Under the pieces are notes generated by a model, which worked only from the letters and a program-made list of their open reading frames with translations, was not told the DNA's origin and made no database searches. Positions 9,730-21,476 of a stretch of DNA of 64,000 nucleotides are shown here, one piece after another. A program made the translations under genes and the position numbers. How positions within the stretch are numbered: the stretch's first letter is position 1; the number at the start of each line of letters is the position of its first letter. Source of the DNA: Ferrovibrio terrae (lineage in GTDB: Bacteria; Pseudomonadota; Alphaproteobacteria; Ferrovibrionales; Ferrovibrionaceae); contig NZ_CP041636.1 of the NCBI RefSeq assembly GCF_007197755.1, positions 3,074,001 to 3,138,000 on the forward strand, given 5' to 3'.

Positions 9730-10895
9730 GCCGGCAACCGCACGGTCGCGATGGCCTGCGCGGCAATGCCTTCGCGCCGGCCGGTGAAGCCGAGTTTCTC
9801 GGTTGTTGTCGCCTTCACGCTGACGCGGTCGAGCGCGATACCGGCGATCCCGGCGATGCGTGCGCGCATTGCTTCGCGATGCGGGCCGATCTTCGGTGCC
9901 TCGCAGATGATGGTGATGTCGCAATGCGCCAGCATGCCGCCGCGCGCAACGACCCGTTCGACGGCATGCTTCAGGAAGGCGGCAGAATCAGCATTCTTCC
10001 AGCGCGCATCAGACGGCGGGAAATGCTGGCCGATATCGCCTTCGCCCAGCGCACCGAGGATGGCGTCGGTCAGCGCATGCAGCGCCACATCGGCATCGGA
10101 ATGGCCGGCGAGGCCCTTGTCATGCGGAATGACAAGTCCGCCGATGGTCAGCTTGCGGCCGGCCTCGTCGCTGAAGGCATGTACGTCGAACCCCTGGCCG
10201 GTGCGAATGTCGCCCAGCTGCTGCATCAGCTGGCGTTCGGCGCGGGCAAAGTCGTCCGGTTCTGTCACTTTGAAATTCTCCTCGGTCCCTGGCACCAGCT
10301 TCACGGCCAGCCCGGCCCGTTCGGCCACGGCGGCATCATCGGTCAGCGAGAGGCCGGCCGACTGGCGATGCGCGGTCAGGATATCGGCGAAGCGGAAAGC
10401 CTGCGGAGTCTGAACCCGCCACAGGCCCTGACGCTCCACGCCGCTGCGGGCATAGCCGCCATCGTCGCGCTTCAGGGTATCCACCACCGGAATGGCCAGC
10501 ACGGCTCCGGCGGCCTGGGCCAGTGTTTCGATGAGGCGATCCACCTGAATTTGCCCAAGAAATGGGCGGGCAGCATCATGAATGAGCACATGAGAGGGCT
10601 GTTCTGGTGCCAGAGCCTCCAAACCGAGCCGGACACTGTCCTGCCGGGCCGTGCCACCTAGGCAGGGCGGAGCAAGGCGGGGATGGCCAGCCAGATCGCC
10701 GAGCGCGTCGGCATAGGCCGTTGAATCATCGGGGTGGATCACGACAGCCACCCGTGCTACAGCCGCGTGGCCGAGCAGGGTTTCGAGGCTGTATCGCAGC
10801 AAGGGTTTTCCACCAAGCATCTGGTACTGCTTGGGTTTTTCTCCGCCGGCGCGGCTGCCGCGACCGGCCGCAACGATCAGCGCGGCGGTTGTCAT
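9726..10895 (-). CDS. ispDF: Bifunctional IspD/IspF (MEP isoprenoid pathway)
   Basis: A 389-residue fusion of 2-C-methyl-D-erythritol 4-phosphate cytidylyltransferase (residues 1 to about 225) and 2-C-methyl-D-erythritol 2,4-cyclodiphosphate synthase (about 232-389). IspD motifs are [16 protein letters not shown] and HDAARPF. IspF motifs are GQGFDVHAF, the metal-binding [12 protein letters not shown], and [11 protein letters not shown]. Fused ispDF is usual in alphaproteobacteria. The start is set at ATG 10895, where IspD homology begins. It is divergent from dusB. Confidence 0.97.
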   Translation of the reverse strand: MTTAALIVAAGRGSRAGGEKPKQYQMLGGKPLLRYSLETLLGHAAVARVAVVIHPDDSTAYADALGDLAGHPRLAPPCLGGTARQDSVRLGLEALAPEQPSHVLIHDAARPFLGQIQVDRLIETLAQAAGAVLAIPVVDTLKRDDGGYARSGVERQGLWRVQTPQAFRFADILTAHRQSAGLSLTDDAAVAERAGLAVKLVPGTEENFKVTEPDDFARAERQLMQQLGDIRTGQGFDVHAFSDEAGRKLTIGGLVIPHDKGLAGHSDADVALHALTDAILGALGEGDIGQHFPPSDARWKNADSAAFLKHAVERVVARGGMLAHCDITIICEAPKIGPHREAMRARIAGIAGIALDRVSVKATTTEKLGFTGRREGIAAQAIATVRLPA

Positions 10896-10973
10896 GTTCG
10901 GCAACCTAGCCGAGCCGCCCCGGCGAGGCAAAGGCCGCCCGCCAGGCGCAGTTTGTCTGCATCCGGAAGGATG

Positions 10974-11002
10974 TTGCAGCGCAGTAAAAAACTCACTATT
11001 CT
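10974..11002 (+). promoter_or_regulatory. Candidate promoter of the dusB-ntr operon
   Basis: TTGCAG (10974-10979), a 17 nt spacer and TATTCT (10997-11002) lie 37 nt before the dusB ATG, in the 144 nt divergent region shared with ispDF. Confidence 0.5.
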
Positions 11003-11039
11003 GACCAACAACTGGGCATTCCAGAGAATTGTGTAAAAA

Positions 11040-12026
11040 ATGAGCATTACCGTCGGTCCCGTCACCATCGCAGATCCGGTCATCCTGGCACCCATGTCAG
11101 GCGTGACAGATCTTCCGTTCCGTCGCCTGGTCAAACGCAGCGGCGCGGGTCTCGTCGTGTCTGAAATGATCGCGTCCGAAGCGATGGTGCGCGCCTCGCG
11201 CCAGTCGCTGAAGATGGCGGAGAACACGCCCGAAGAATTTCCGATGTCGGTGCAACTCGCTGGCTGCGAAGGCCATGTGATGGCCGAAGCCGCGAAGCTG
11301 AACGAAGACAGCGGTGCCGCCATCATTGACATCAACATGGGCTGCCCGGTGAAAAAGGTGGTCAACGGCCATGCCGGCTCCGCGCTGATGCGCGATCTGG
11401 AGCATGCCAGGACGCTGCTGACGGCCACAGTGAAGGCCGTGAAGCTGCCGGTCACGCTGAAGATGCGCACCGGCTGGGACGATGCCAACCGCAACGCGCC
11501 GGAACTGGCCCGCATCGCGGAAGGCGAGGGCATCCGGATGCTCACTGTGCACGGCCGCACGCGGAACCAGCTTTACAACGGACATGCCGACTGGGCCTTC
11601 GTCCGCAAGGTGAAAGAGGCCACCAAACTGCCGGTGATCGTCAACGGCGACATCACCACGCTGGACGAAGCCAAGGACGCGCTGGAGCAATCGGGTGCCG
11701 ATGGCGTGATGATCGGCCGCGGCGCGTATGGCCGGCCGTGGTTCCTGCGCCAGGTGATCGAATTCCTCAAGACCGGCGTGCGTCTGCCCGATCCGGCGCT
11801 GGCCGAACAGCAGGCCACCGTGCTGGAACATTACGACGCGATGCTGGCGCATTACGGCGTGTCCACCGGCCTGAAGATCGGCCGCAAGCACGTGGCCTGG
11901 TATTCCAAGGGCCTGCCGGGTTCGGCCGAATTCCGCACCCGGATCATGCAACTGGAAGAGCCGCAGCAGGTGCGTAGCGCGATCCACGATTTCTATGCGC
12001 CGCAGCTCGATCGGATGGCCGCATGA
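11040..12026 (+). CDS. dusB: tRNA-dihydrouridine synthase B (NifR3)
   Basis: FMN enzyme that reduces uridine to dihydrouridine in tRNA D-loops, 328 residues. The [12 protein letters not shown] opening, the catalytic Cys in NMGCPVKKV and the flavin-binding GRGAYGRPW are all present. In alphaproteobacteria this gene heads the ntr operon under the old name nifR3, and here it overlaps ntrB by 4 nt (ATGA). Confidence 0.97.
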   Translation: MSITVGPVTIADPVILAPMSGVTDLPFRRLVKRSGAGLVVSEMIASEAMVRASRQSLKMAENTPEEFPMSVQLAGCEGHVMAEAAKLNEDSGAAIIDINMGCPVKKVVNGHAGSALMRDLEHARTLLTATVKAVKLPVTLKMRTGWDDANRNAPELARIAEGEGIRMLTVHGRTRNQLYNGHADWAFVRKVKEATKLPVIVNGDITTLDEAKDALEQSGADGVMIGRGAYGRPWFLRQVIEFLKTGVRLPDPALAEQQATVLEHYDAMLAHYGVSTGLKIGRKHVAWYSKGLPGSAEFRTRIMQLEEPQQVRSAIHDFYAPQLDRMAA

Positions 12027-13143
12027 TGGCGACGACGGACAGCTACGAAAGCAACGCCATCGACGCTGCACAGGTCCTGGGCGCCATTCCCAATCCCATT
12101 CTCGTTGTCGGCCGCCAGGGCGACATCAGCTACGCCAACCCTGCCGCCGAGCAGTTTTTCGACAGCGGCGCGGCCGTGCTGTGCCGGCAGAACCTGCGCG
12201 ACCTGGTGCCCTTCGGCAGCCCGGTACTTCAGTTGTTCGCGCAGGTGTTCCGCGAGCGCTACAGCGTGGCGGAATACGATGTCGATCTCGGCTCGCCGCG
12301 TATCGGCGAGCGGCTGGTCGATGTGCAGGTTTCACCGGTGCCGGAAGCGCAGGATCATGTGATCGTGCGCTTCGACGAACGCACCATGGCGGCCAAGATC
12401 GACCGCGCGCTGACCCATCGTGGCGCGGCGCGTTCGGTCACCGGCATGGCCGCCGTGCTGGCGCATGAAGTGAAGAATCCGCTGAGCGGCATTCGCGGCG
12501 CGGCGCAGTTGCTGGAAGCCAATTGCAGCCAGGCCGATCGCGAACTGACCCGTCTGATCTGCGACGAAACCGACCGCATCTGCGCGCTGGTCGACAGCAT
12601 GGAAGTCTTCACCGACAAGCGTATCGACCGCGGTCCGGTCAATATCCACCAGGTGCTGGAACATGTGCGCAAGGTGGCACAGGCTGGCTTCGGCAAAAAC
12701 GTCCGCTTTATCGAGCGCTACGATCCTTCGCTGCCGCCGGTGAATGGCAGCCGCGACCAGCTGGTGCAGGTTTTTCTCAATCTGGTGAAGAACGCGGCCG
12801 AGGCGCTGGGCGATGATCCCAATGGCGAAATCACCCTGACCACGGCCTACCGTCATGGCGTGCGACTCGCGGTTCGCGGTTCGCGCGACAAGCTGCACCT
12901 GCCTCTGGAGGTGACAGTGCAGGATAACGGCCCCGGCGTGCCGGAGGATATTCGTCCTTATCTGTTCGACCCCTTCGTTTCGACCAAGGTGAGCGGTTCT
13001 GGCCTCGGTCTTGCATTGGTTGCCAAGATCATTGGCGATCACGGCGGCGTCATTGAATGTGACAGTCGTCCGCGCCGGACAGTTTTCAGTGCCCGTCTGC
13101 CGGTTCACAGCCTGGCGGCGGATGAAGCCGGAGAGTTTGAAGA

Positions 13144-13147
<4 letters not shown>
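12023..13147 (+). CDS. ntrB: Nitrogen regulation sensor histidine kinase NtrB (GlnL)
   Basis: A 374-residue soluble histidine kinase that phosphorylates or dephosphorylates NtrC according to PII/nitrogen status. The N-terminal PAS domain (about 15-115) is followed by the HisKA domain with phosphorylatable His148 in [10 protein letters not shown]. The ATPase domain shows an N box (NLVKNAAEA), a G1 box (DNGPGVP) and a G2 box (GSGLGLAL). No membrane segment is seen. It overlaps dusB and ntrC by 4 nt each. Confidence 0.96.
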
Positions 13148-14592
<1,445 letters not shown>

Positions 14593-14761
14593 GCCCAGCG
14601 CAGACCCTGGGCAGACCTGGGCCGGCGGCAGACCATCGAGTCTGTCCGGAAATCGCCGGAAAGCTGCCACCGGACGGATGCGGAGATCGGCCCGGAACGG
14701 GTGCCGACCGGCTGCGGCTGGGGTATGATCCGCCGATGGCCGCCTATTCGATTCACCGAGC

Positions 14762-17191
14762 ATGATTCCTGACAGGGCAGGCAAGACGGGTGCCGCATCC
14801 GGCGATGCGCCCGGCATGGCGACTGGCGTGACGGGGGAAACCCTTACGCCGGGCCGTCGGCTGTTGCGCGGTGTCCTTAACTGGGCGCAGCGCCATCACC
14901 TGCTGCGCCAGCTGGAAATCGCGCTGGCGATCGCCGCGCTGGTGGCCGGCACGCTGACCTATCTGGCGATGACGCCGGGTGCCAACCGCGACCTGACGCC
15001 GCGCGAAGTCCAGATCCTGCTGCTGGCCGACCTGATCATCCTGCTCGCACTCACCAGCCTGGTGGCGCGGCGCATGGTGGTGTTGTGGATGCAGCGCCGG
15101 CGTGGTGCGGCCGGCTCGCGCCTGCATGCCCGCATGGTGATGCTGTTTGCCGGCGTCACGGCGCTGCCCACCGTGCTGATGACGCTGTTCGCCGTGCTGT
15201 TCTTCAATCTCGGCCTGCAGACCTGGTTCAGCGAACGCGTCAATGCGGCGGTCAATGCGTCGGTGGCGATTGCCGAAGCCTATATCCAGGAACACCGCAA
15301 GACGATCCGCGCCGATGTACTGGCGATGGCTGTCGATCTCAATCGCGCGGCGCCGAACCTGACGCGCAACCCTTATGCCTTCCAGCAGGCGGTGCGCCAG
15401 CTGGCGCGCATCCGCGGTCTGGGTGAGGCCATCGTCTTTACCTCGACGGGCGAAATCCTTGCCCGTAACGAACTCAGCCTGCTGATGGAATTCGATCGCG
15501 TGCCGCCGCGCGCCATGGAAGATGCCAATGCCGGCCAGGTGGTGATCATCACCGCTGAAACCGATGACCGCGTGCGCGCGCTGGTGCGGCTCGACGGCTA
15601 TCTCGATGCGTATCTTTTCGTGGGCCGCTTCATCGACGCCAAGGTGCAGTCCGAGATCGAGCGCACGCGGCAGGCGGCACAGCAGTACAATCGCCTCGAA
15701 CGCGCCCGCGCCACGCTGGAAATCAACTTCGCCGTCCTGTTCCTGCTGGTCTCGCTGCTGCTGCTGCTGGCGGCGATCTGGTTCGCACTGCTGATCGCCA
15801 ACCGGCTGGTCACCCCGATTGGCGAGGTGGTGACGGCGGCAGAGCGCATCCGCGCCGGCGATCTGTCGGCTCGTGTCACCGAACGTGCCGATGAGGACGA
15901 GATCGCCACGCTGGGCCGCACCTTCAACCGCATGACCGGGCAGCTGGCCGCGCAGCAATCCGAACTGATTGCCGCCAACCGCCAGCTGGACGAGCGCCGC
16001 CGCTTTACTGAAACCGTGCTGGCGGGTGTGTCGGCCGGTGTGATCGGCATCGATCCGCAGGGCATGGTCACGCTGCCCAACCCTTCAGCGCAGGTGATGC
16101 TGCAGCAGAACCTCGACGATATGGTCGGCCTGCCTTTCGTTGAGGTGGCGCCCGAGATGGCAGAACTGTTCGAGCGGGCGGAACAGCGTCCGGCCGAAGG
16201 CGCCGAACGCGGACAGGTGGTGGTGCAGCGCGGCAACGGGGCGCGTACCCTGCTGGTGCGGATCGCACGCGAAGTCACCGGCAATGAACTGCTGGGCTAT
16301 GTCGCCACCTTCGATGACGTGTCGGAACTGGTGGCGGCGCAGCGCAATGCGGCCTGGGCCGATATCGCGCGCCGCATCGCGCATGAGATCAAGAACCCGC
16401 TGACGCCGATCCAGCTGTCGGCTGAGCGGCTGAAACGCAAATACATGAAGGAAGTGCAGACCGATCCGGACGTCTTCGCCGAGTGTACGGATACGATTAT
16501 CCGCCAGGTTGGCGATATCGGCCGCATGGTGGACGAATTCTCCACCTTCGCCCGCATGCCGCGTCCGGTGTATCGCGAGGAAGACCTCAATCAGCTGGTG
16601 CGGCAGGGCGTGTTCCTGCAGCAGGTGGCGCGGCCGGAAATCCAGTTCGAGACCGATATCCCGTCGGTACCGATCCGCATGAATGTTGATGCGCGACAAC
16701 TGGCGCAGGTGCTGACCAACATCCTGCAGAACGCGGTGGACGCCATCGATGGCCGCGACCGCGTGCCCGGCGAAGCCGTGCTGCCCGGCCGCATCTCGGT
16801 CGGCCTGCGAGTGAACGGCACCGCCGCCGATATCACGGTACTGGACAATGGCAGGGGCCTGCCGGTCGAAAACCGCGACCGCCTGTTCGAACCCTATGTC
16901 ACAACCCGCAGCAAGGGGACGGGGCTTGGGCTTGCCATCGTCAAGAAGATCATCGAGGAACATGGCGGCAGCATTGCGCTCACCGATGCCACCCTGTTTG
17001 ATCCGGCCCTGAAAAATGGTAGCTTGGCGCGCATTCACCTGCCGGGCGTCCTGACCGGCGGCGAACCCGCCCAAAGCGGGGCTGCCGAAGGTGCGGCAGC
17101 GGACAGCCAGAAATCCGGGAAACAGGACGCTCCGCTCGCGGAGATTCAGGCAATGCGGAAGGTTTTAGGGTCGGGCGGTCATGGCGCGTGA
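14762..17191 (+). CDS. ntrY: Membrane sensor histidine kinase NtrY
   Basis: An 809-residue membrane kinase. Three or so hydrophobic segments occur in the N-terminal half (about 55-80, 85-105 and 125-155), a periplasmic region follows, and another segment near 320-350 leads into a HAMP domain. Next come a PAS domain, HisKA with His541 (AHEIKNPLTP) and an ATPase domain with DNGRGLP and KGTGLGLAI. NtrY is the partner of NtrX in nitrogen and redox responses. Its end overlaps ntrX by 11 nt. The 169 nt gap after ntrC may hold a separate promoter. Confidence 0.95.
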   Translation: MIPDRAGKTGAASGDAPGMATGVTGETLTPGRRLLRGVLNWAQRHHLLRQLEIALAIAALVAGTLTYLAMTPGANRDLTPREVQILLLADLIILLALTSLVARRMVVLWMQRRRGAAGSRLHARMVMLFAGVTALPTVLMTLFAVLFFNLGLQTWFSERVNAAVNASVAIAEAYIQEHRKTIRADVLAMAVDLNRAAPNLTRNPYAFQQAVRQLARIRGLGEAIVFTSTGEILARNELSLLMEFDRVPPRAMEDANAGQVVIITAETDDRVRALVRLDGYLDAYLFVGRFIDAKVQSEIERTRQAAQQYNRLERARATLEINFAVLFLLVSLLLLLAAIWFALLIANRLVTPIGEVVTAAERIRAGDLSARVTERADEDEIATLGRTFNRMTGQLAAQQSELIAANRQLDERRRFTETVLAGVSAGVIGIDPQGMVTLPNPSAQVMLQQNLDDMVGLPFVEVAPEMAELFERAEQRPAEGAERGQVVVQRGNGARTLLVRIAREVTGNELLGYVATFDDVSELVAAQRNAAWADIARRIAHEIKNPLTPIQLSAERLKRKYMKEVQTDPDVFAECTDTIIRQVGDIGRMVDEFSTFARMPRPVYREEDLNQLVRQGVFLQQVARPEIQFETDIPSVPIRMNVDARQLAQVLTNILQNAVDAIDGRDRVPGEAVLPGRISVGLRVNGTAADITVLDNGRGLPVENRDRLFEPYVTTRSKGTGLGLAIVKKIIEEHGGSIALTDATLFDPALKNGSLARIHLPGVLTGGEPAQSGAAEGAAADSQKSGKQDAPLAEIQAMRKVLGSGGHGA

Positions 17192-18578
17192 CATTCTCAT
17201 CGTCGATGACGAAGCGGACATCCGCAATCTGATTTCGGGCATCCTACAGGACGAAGGCTATGAAACCCGCATGGCCGGCGATTCCGACGGCGCGCTGCGT
17301 GAAATGGAAGCACGGCGGCCGAATGCGGTGATCCTGGATATCTGGCTGCAGGGCAGCAAGATGGACGGCCTGGAGATCCTCGACCGCATCATGCGCGATC
17401 ACAGCAGCGTTCCGGTGATCATGATTTCCGGCCACGGCAATATTGAAACCGCTGTGTCGGCGATCAAGCGCGGCGCTTACGACTATATCGAGAAGCCGTT
17501 CAAGAGCGACCGCCTGTTGCTGCTGGTCGAGCGCGCGCTGGAACAGGCACGGCTCAAGCGCGAGAACGAAGATCTGCGCCAGCGCTCGGGCAATATCGCC
17601 GAACTGGTTGGCTCCTCTCCGGCCATCGTGGCCCTGCGCCAGGCCATCGAACGTGTCGCGCCGACCAACAGCCGCGTGCTGATCTCCGGCCCGCCAGGCT
17701 CGGGCAAGGAACTGGTCGCGCGCCTGCTGCACCAGCGCTCGCGTCGTGCCGGCGGGCCTTACGTTGTGCTCAATGTGGCGGCGATGACGCCCGACCGGAT
17801 CGAACATCAGCTGTTCGGCATCGAGGAGCAGGTCAACGGCCAGCGCCAGCACAAGATCGGCGTCCTGGAAGAGGCGCATGGCGGCACGCTGTTCATCGAT
17901 GAAGTGGCCGAGATGTCGCCCGAGGCGCAGGCCAAGCTGCTGCGCGTGCTGACCGAACAGAGTTTCGAGCGTGTCGGCGGCCGCACCCGTGTGCAGGTCG
18001 ATGTACGCATCATCTCGGGCACGGCGCATGATCTCACCCTGCGTGTCGGGCAGAACCAGTTCCGCCAGGACCTGTTCCATCGCCTGAATGTCGTGCCGCT
18101 GAAGGTGCCCGCGCTGCGTGACCGCCGCGAAGACATTCCGATGCTGGCCAAGCAGTTCATCCTGATCGAGGCGCAGCGCCAGGGCGTTTCGGTACGCGAC
18201 CTGGCCGAGGATGCGTTGCTCGCTTTGCAATCCGCCGAATGGCCTGGCAACGTGCGCGAACTGCGCAATGCCATCGCGCGCCTGCTGATCATGCTGCCGG
18301 CCGACCAGAGGGGCGCCGCGATCCACGCCGATATGATGCCGTCCGATCTTGGCGCCACCCCGCCAGTGGCGCTGCGGCCCGAGACGACGACGGAAGTGAT
18401 GGGGCTGCCGCTGCGCGAGGCGCGCGAGATGTTCGAGCGTGAATACCTGCTGGCGCAGATCACGCGTTTCAGCGGCAATGTCTCACGCACCGCAAGTTTC
18501 ATTGGCATGGAGCGTTCGGCACTACATCGCAAGCTGAAGGCGCTCGGGGTGATCACCCTCGACCGCAACGGCGGTTAG
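17181..18578 (+). CDS. ntrX: Response regulator NtrX
   Basis: A 465-residue NtrC-family regulator. Receiver with Asp53 (AVILDIWLQG), AAA+ domain with a Walker A of form GPPGSGKE, Walker B LFIDEVAE, and a C-terminal Fis-type helix-turn-helix (VSRTASFIGMERSALHRKL). The sigma54-interaction loop GAFTGA is missing; the position reads FGIEEQVNGQRQHKIG. Loss of GAFTGA in NtrX is known in alphaproteobacteria and implies control of sigma70-type promoters. It is translationally coupled to ntrY and followed by trkA after 13 nt. Confidence 0.95.
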   Translation: MARDILIVDDEADIRNLISGILQDEGYETRMAGDSDGALREMEARRPNAVILDIWLQGSKMDGLEILDRIMRDHSSVPVIMISGHGNIETAVSAIKRGAYDYIEKPFKSDRLLLLVERALEQARLKRENEDLRQRSGNIAELVGSSPAIVALRQAIERVAPTNSRVLISGPPGSGKELVARLLHQRSRRAGGPYVVLNVAAMTPDRIEHQLFGIEEQVNGQRQHKIGVLEEAHGGTLFIDEVAEMSPEAQAKLLRVLTEQSFERVGGRTRVQVDVRIISGTAHDLTLRVGQNQFRQDLFHRLNVVPLKVPALRDRREDIPMLAKQFILIEAQRQGVSVRDLAEDALLALQSAEWPGNVRELRNAIARLLIMLPADQRGAAIHADMMPSDLGATPPVALRPETTTEVMGLPLREAREMFEREYLLAQITRFSGNVSRTASFIGMERSALHRKLKALGVITLDRNGG

Positions 18579-18591
18579 GAATGGCTGCGTC

Positions 18592-19968
18592 ATGAAGGTC
18601 ATCGTCTGCGGCGCCGGCCTGGTCGGCTCCACCATCGCACGCCAGCTTGCCGCCGAAGGCAACGAAGTGACGATGATCGACGTCTCGGCCGATCGCGCCA
18701 ACAAGGCAGCCGAGAGCTACGACCTGCGCGCCATCGTCGGCCATGCCTCGCATCCCGATGTACTGGAGCAGGCCGGCGCATCCGAGGCCGACATGCTGAT
18801 CGCCGTCACCTTCGCCGACGAGGTGAACATGGTGGCCTGCGAAGTGGCGCATGCACTGTTCAAAGTGCCGACCAAGATCGCCCGCATTCGCGCACAGGGC
18901 TATCTGCGGCCGGAATGGTCGGACCTGTTCAACGAAAAGCATATCTCGATCGATTTCATCATCTCGCCCGAGATCGAGGTGGCGCGCGCCATCCATCGCC
19001 GCATCCTGACGCCCGGCGCCTTTGACATGATCCCTTTCGCGGGCGACCGGCTGCGTCTGGTCGGTATCCGGCTGGAGGAAGACTGCCCGGTGCTGAACAC
19101 GCCGCTGCGCCAGCTCACCGGCCTGTTCCCCGATCTGGCGCTGAACATCTGCGGCATCATCCGGCACGGCGCGATGCTGGTGCCGGATGCCGACGATCAT
19201 CTGGAAGCCGACGACGAAATCTATATCTGCGTGCTGTCCGCGCATCTGCCGCGCGCCATGCGGATTTTCGGCCATGAGGAGCGCGAGGCACGCCGCATCG
19301 TGCTGTCGGGCGGCGGCAATATCGGCCTGTTCCTGGCGCGCGAGATCCAGGAGAGCCAGCCCTCGGTGTTGCTCAAGGTCATCGAAGCCAATCGCGAACG
19401 CGCCGAGTATATCGCCAGCGCGCTGAAGAATGCCGTGGTGCTGCATGGCGACGCGCTGGATCAGGAAATCCAGCAGGAAGCCAAGGTCGGCGCCGCCGAG
19501 ACCATCATCGCGCTGACCAACGATGACGAGGTGAATATCCTCACCTCGCTGCTGGCTAAGCAGGCCGGCGCGCAGCGCGCCATCACGCTGGTCAACAATC
19601 CGGCCTACGACACGCTGATCGGGTCTCTCGGCATCGATGTCGTGGTCAATCCGCGCTCCACGACGGTGTCGTCGATCCTGCAGCATGTGCGCCGCGGCCG
19701 CATCCGGGCCGTCCATTCGCTGTATGACGGCGCCGCCGAAGCCATCGAGGCCGAAGCCCAGCAGACAAGTGCGCTGGTCGGCAAGCCGCTTTCGGAACTC
19801 GACCTGCCGGATGGCCTGAAGATCGGCGCCATCCTGCGCGGCGACACGGTGGAGATCGCGCGCGGCGACAGCGAGATCGAGGCGGGCGACCGCGTCATCC
19901 TGTTTGCGCGCCGCGATGCCGTGAAGAAGGTGGAAAAGCTGTTTGCCGTCCGCCTGGAATTCTTCTGA
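18592..19968 (+). CDS. trkA: Trk potassium uptake NAD-binding regulatory protein TrkA
   Basis: A 458-residue cytoplasmic regulator of Trk/Ktr potassium channels. It has two repeated RCK units: the first Rossmann motif GAGLVGSTIA at the N-terminus and the second, GGGNIGLFLA, near residue 240, each followed by a RCK_C segment. Location after ntrYX is standard in alphaproteobacteria. No potassium channel subunit gene (trkH) is in the window. Confidence 0.95.
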   Translation: MKVIVCGAGLVGSTIARQLAAEGNEVTMIDVSADRANKAAESYDLRAIVGHASHPDVLEQAGASEADMLIAVTFADEVNMVACEVAHALFKVPTKIARIRAQGYLRPEWSDLFNEKHISIDFIISPEIEVARAIHRRILTPGAFDMIPFAGDRLRLVGIRLEEDCPVLNTPLRQLTGLFPDLALNICGIIRHGAMLVPDADDHLEADDEIYICVLSAHLPRAMRIFGHEEREARRIVLSGGGNIGLFLAREIQESQPSVLLKVIEANRERAEYIASALKNAVVLHGDALDQEIQQEAKVGAAETIIALTNDDEVNILTSLLAKQAGAQRAITLVNNPAYDTLIGSLGIDVVVNPRSTTVSSILQHVRRGRIRAVHSLYDGAAEAIEAEAQQTSALVGKPLSELDLPDGLKIGAILRGDTVEIARGDSEIEAGDRVILFARRDAVKKVEKLFAVRLEFF

Positions 19969-19997
19969 GATAAAAGCAAAAAGCCGAGGCCTTTCCG

Positions 19998-20885
19998 ATG
20001 TCGCGTATCGCTTATGTCAACGGTCAGTATGTGCCCTATGCCCAGGCAGGCGTGCATGTGGAAGACCGCGGCTTCCAGTTCGCCGATGGCGTTTATGAAG
20101 TTGTGGCCGTTAAGGACGGCGGCTTCGTCGATCTCGAAGGCCATCTGGTGCGACTGGAGCGCAGCCTGGACGAGTTGCGTATCGACCGTCCGATGTCGCG
20201 CGCGGCGTTAAGCGTCGTGCTGGCCGAAACCGTGCGGCGCAACCGCGTGCGCAACGGCAGCGTCTATCTGCAGATCACGCGCGGCGCGGCGCGGCGCGAA
20301 TTCCCGTTCCCCGATGGCGTTGCGCCGACATTTGTTGCCATCGCGCGGCATCTCGACTGGGCCAAGGGTGCGGCCAATGCCGCCAGGGGCGTCGCCGCGA
20401 TCACGCATCCCGATATCCGCTGGGGCCGCTGCGACATCAAGACCGTCGGCCTGCTGCCCGCGGCGCTTGCGAAGCAGGCCGCGAAAGAGTCCGGCGCCTA
20501 CGAGGCCTGGCTGGTCGACGACCAGGGCTTTGTCACCGAAGGCAGTTCGTCGAATGCCTGGATCGTGACGAAAGACAATGTGCTGGTCACCCGCAAGCCG
20601 ACCCATGAAATCCTTAGCGGCATCACGCGCTCCGCCGTGCTGGAACTGGCGAAGCGGGAAGGGCTGAAGGTGGAGTTCCGGCCCTTCACGGTTGCCGAGG
20701 CGCAGGCCGCCAAGGAAGCCTTTGTGTCCTCGGCCACGTCTTTCGTCATTCCGGTGGTGACGCTGGATGGCAAGCCGATCGGCAATGGCGGTCCGGGTGT
20801 CGTCGTCGCCAGGTTGCGCAGCCTCTATGAAGCGCATGCCGCGACCCACAGCACCGACTGGCAGGCGCCTTTCCTCGCTTCCTGA
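19998..20885 (+). CDS. dat: D-amino-acid aminotransferase (class IV PLP aminotransferase)
   Basis: A 295-residue fold type IV transaminase. The PLP lysine is Lys148 in RCDIKTVGLLP, which with YVNGQYVP at the start and TEGSSSNAW in the middle resembles bacterial D-amino-acid transaminases more than branched-chain enzymes. It would supply D-Glu or D-Ala from 2-oxoacids. It is 29 nt after trkA and precedes the hfq leader. Branched-chain or aminodeoxychorismate-lyase-type specificity cannot be excluded by reading alone. Confidence 0.88.
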   Translation: MSRIAYVNGQYVPYAQAGVHVEDRGFQFADGVYEVVAVKDGGFVDLEGHLVRLERSLDELRIDRPMSRAALSVVLAETVRRNRVRNGSVYLQITRGAARREFPFPDGVAPTFVAIARHLDWAKGAANAARGVAAITHPDIRWGRCDIKTVGLLPAALAKQAAKESGAYEAWLVDDQGFVTEGSSSNAWIVTKDNVLVTRKPTHEILSGITRSAVLELAKREGLKVEFRPFTVAEAQAAKEAFVSSATSFVIPVVTLDGKPIGNGGPGVVVARLRSLYEAHAATHSTDWQAPFLAS

Positions 20886-20974
20886 TGGCGCGCCCGTAAC
20901 CGGCGTCACATCCGCGTCACTTCGGCGTGAGTCAGTGGCCGGCGTGGCCTGATGCCGCACTGCACGCCATTGTT

Positions 20975-21003
20975 TTGCCACTTTCGGAAATTAATGGTTT
21001 AAT
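20975..21003 (+). promoter_or_regulatory. Candidate hfq promoter and leader
   Basis: TTGCCA (20975-20980), a 17 nt spacer and TTTAAT (20998-21003) form a good sigma70-like promoter. It would give an hfq leader of about 135 nt containing a GC-rich inverted repeat (about 21010-21030) and an A-rich tract (21092-21137). The rest of the 260 nt dat-hfq gap has no coding signal that I can see. Confidence 0.5.
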
Positions 21004-21145
21004 TCATGGGCGAGGGGCAGCGGCCGCCGCCCCCGCAGCACTGGTGGCTGCGTTTTGAAGGACAAATCCCGGGACGCAGTCGGCAGAAGCTGAAAAAAAC
21101 AAAATAACTACAACAACATAAGATAAGAAACGAAAGGTCCAAACT

Positions 21146-21415
21146 ATGGCCGCCGACAAGCCCCAGAACGTCCAGGACGTTTTCCTCAATCACATCCGCA
21201 AGACCAAGACCCCGGTGACCGTCTTCCTGGTCAACGGCGTGAAGCTGCAGGGTATCATCAGCTGGTTCGACAATTTCTCGGTGCTGCTGCGCCGCGACGG
21301 CCACATGCAGCTGGTCTACAAGCACGCCATTTCGACGGTCATGCCGTCCGGCCCGATTCAGCTCTTCGACCCGGCCGCCGCCGGCGAAAAGCCTGCTGCC
21401 GGGGAACAGGGCTGA
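21146..21415 (+). CDS. hfq: RNA chaperone Hfq
   Basis: An 89-residue Sm-like hexameric chaperone for small RNA-mRNA pairing. The N-terminal [12 protein letters not shown], the Sm1 region [19 protein letters not shown] and the Sm2 motif [10 protein letters not shown] are canonical, followed by a short acidic and Ala-rich tail. Linkage to hflX downstream is conserved across Proteobacteria. An A-rich leader sits immediately upstream of the ribosome site. Confidence 0.98.
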   Translation: MAADKPQNVQDVFLNHIRKTKTPVTVFLVNGVKLQGIISWFDNFSVLLRRDGHMQLVYKHAISTVMPSGPIQLFDPAAAGEKPAAGEQG

Positions 21416-21476
21416 GCCGAGCGGGTTTTCATCCTCAACCGGTGCCCATCAGCGGAGCATCGTGTAAGTTGGGCTG

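Noticed and set aside
17181-18578. NtrX as a degenerate pseudogene because GAFTGA is missing
   Set aside because: The frame is intact with receiver Asp, Walker motifs and helix-turn-helix, and loss of GAFTGA is known in alphaproteobacterial NtrX.
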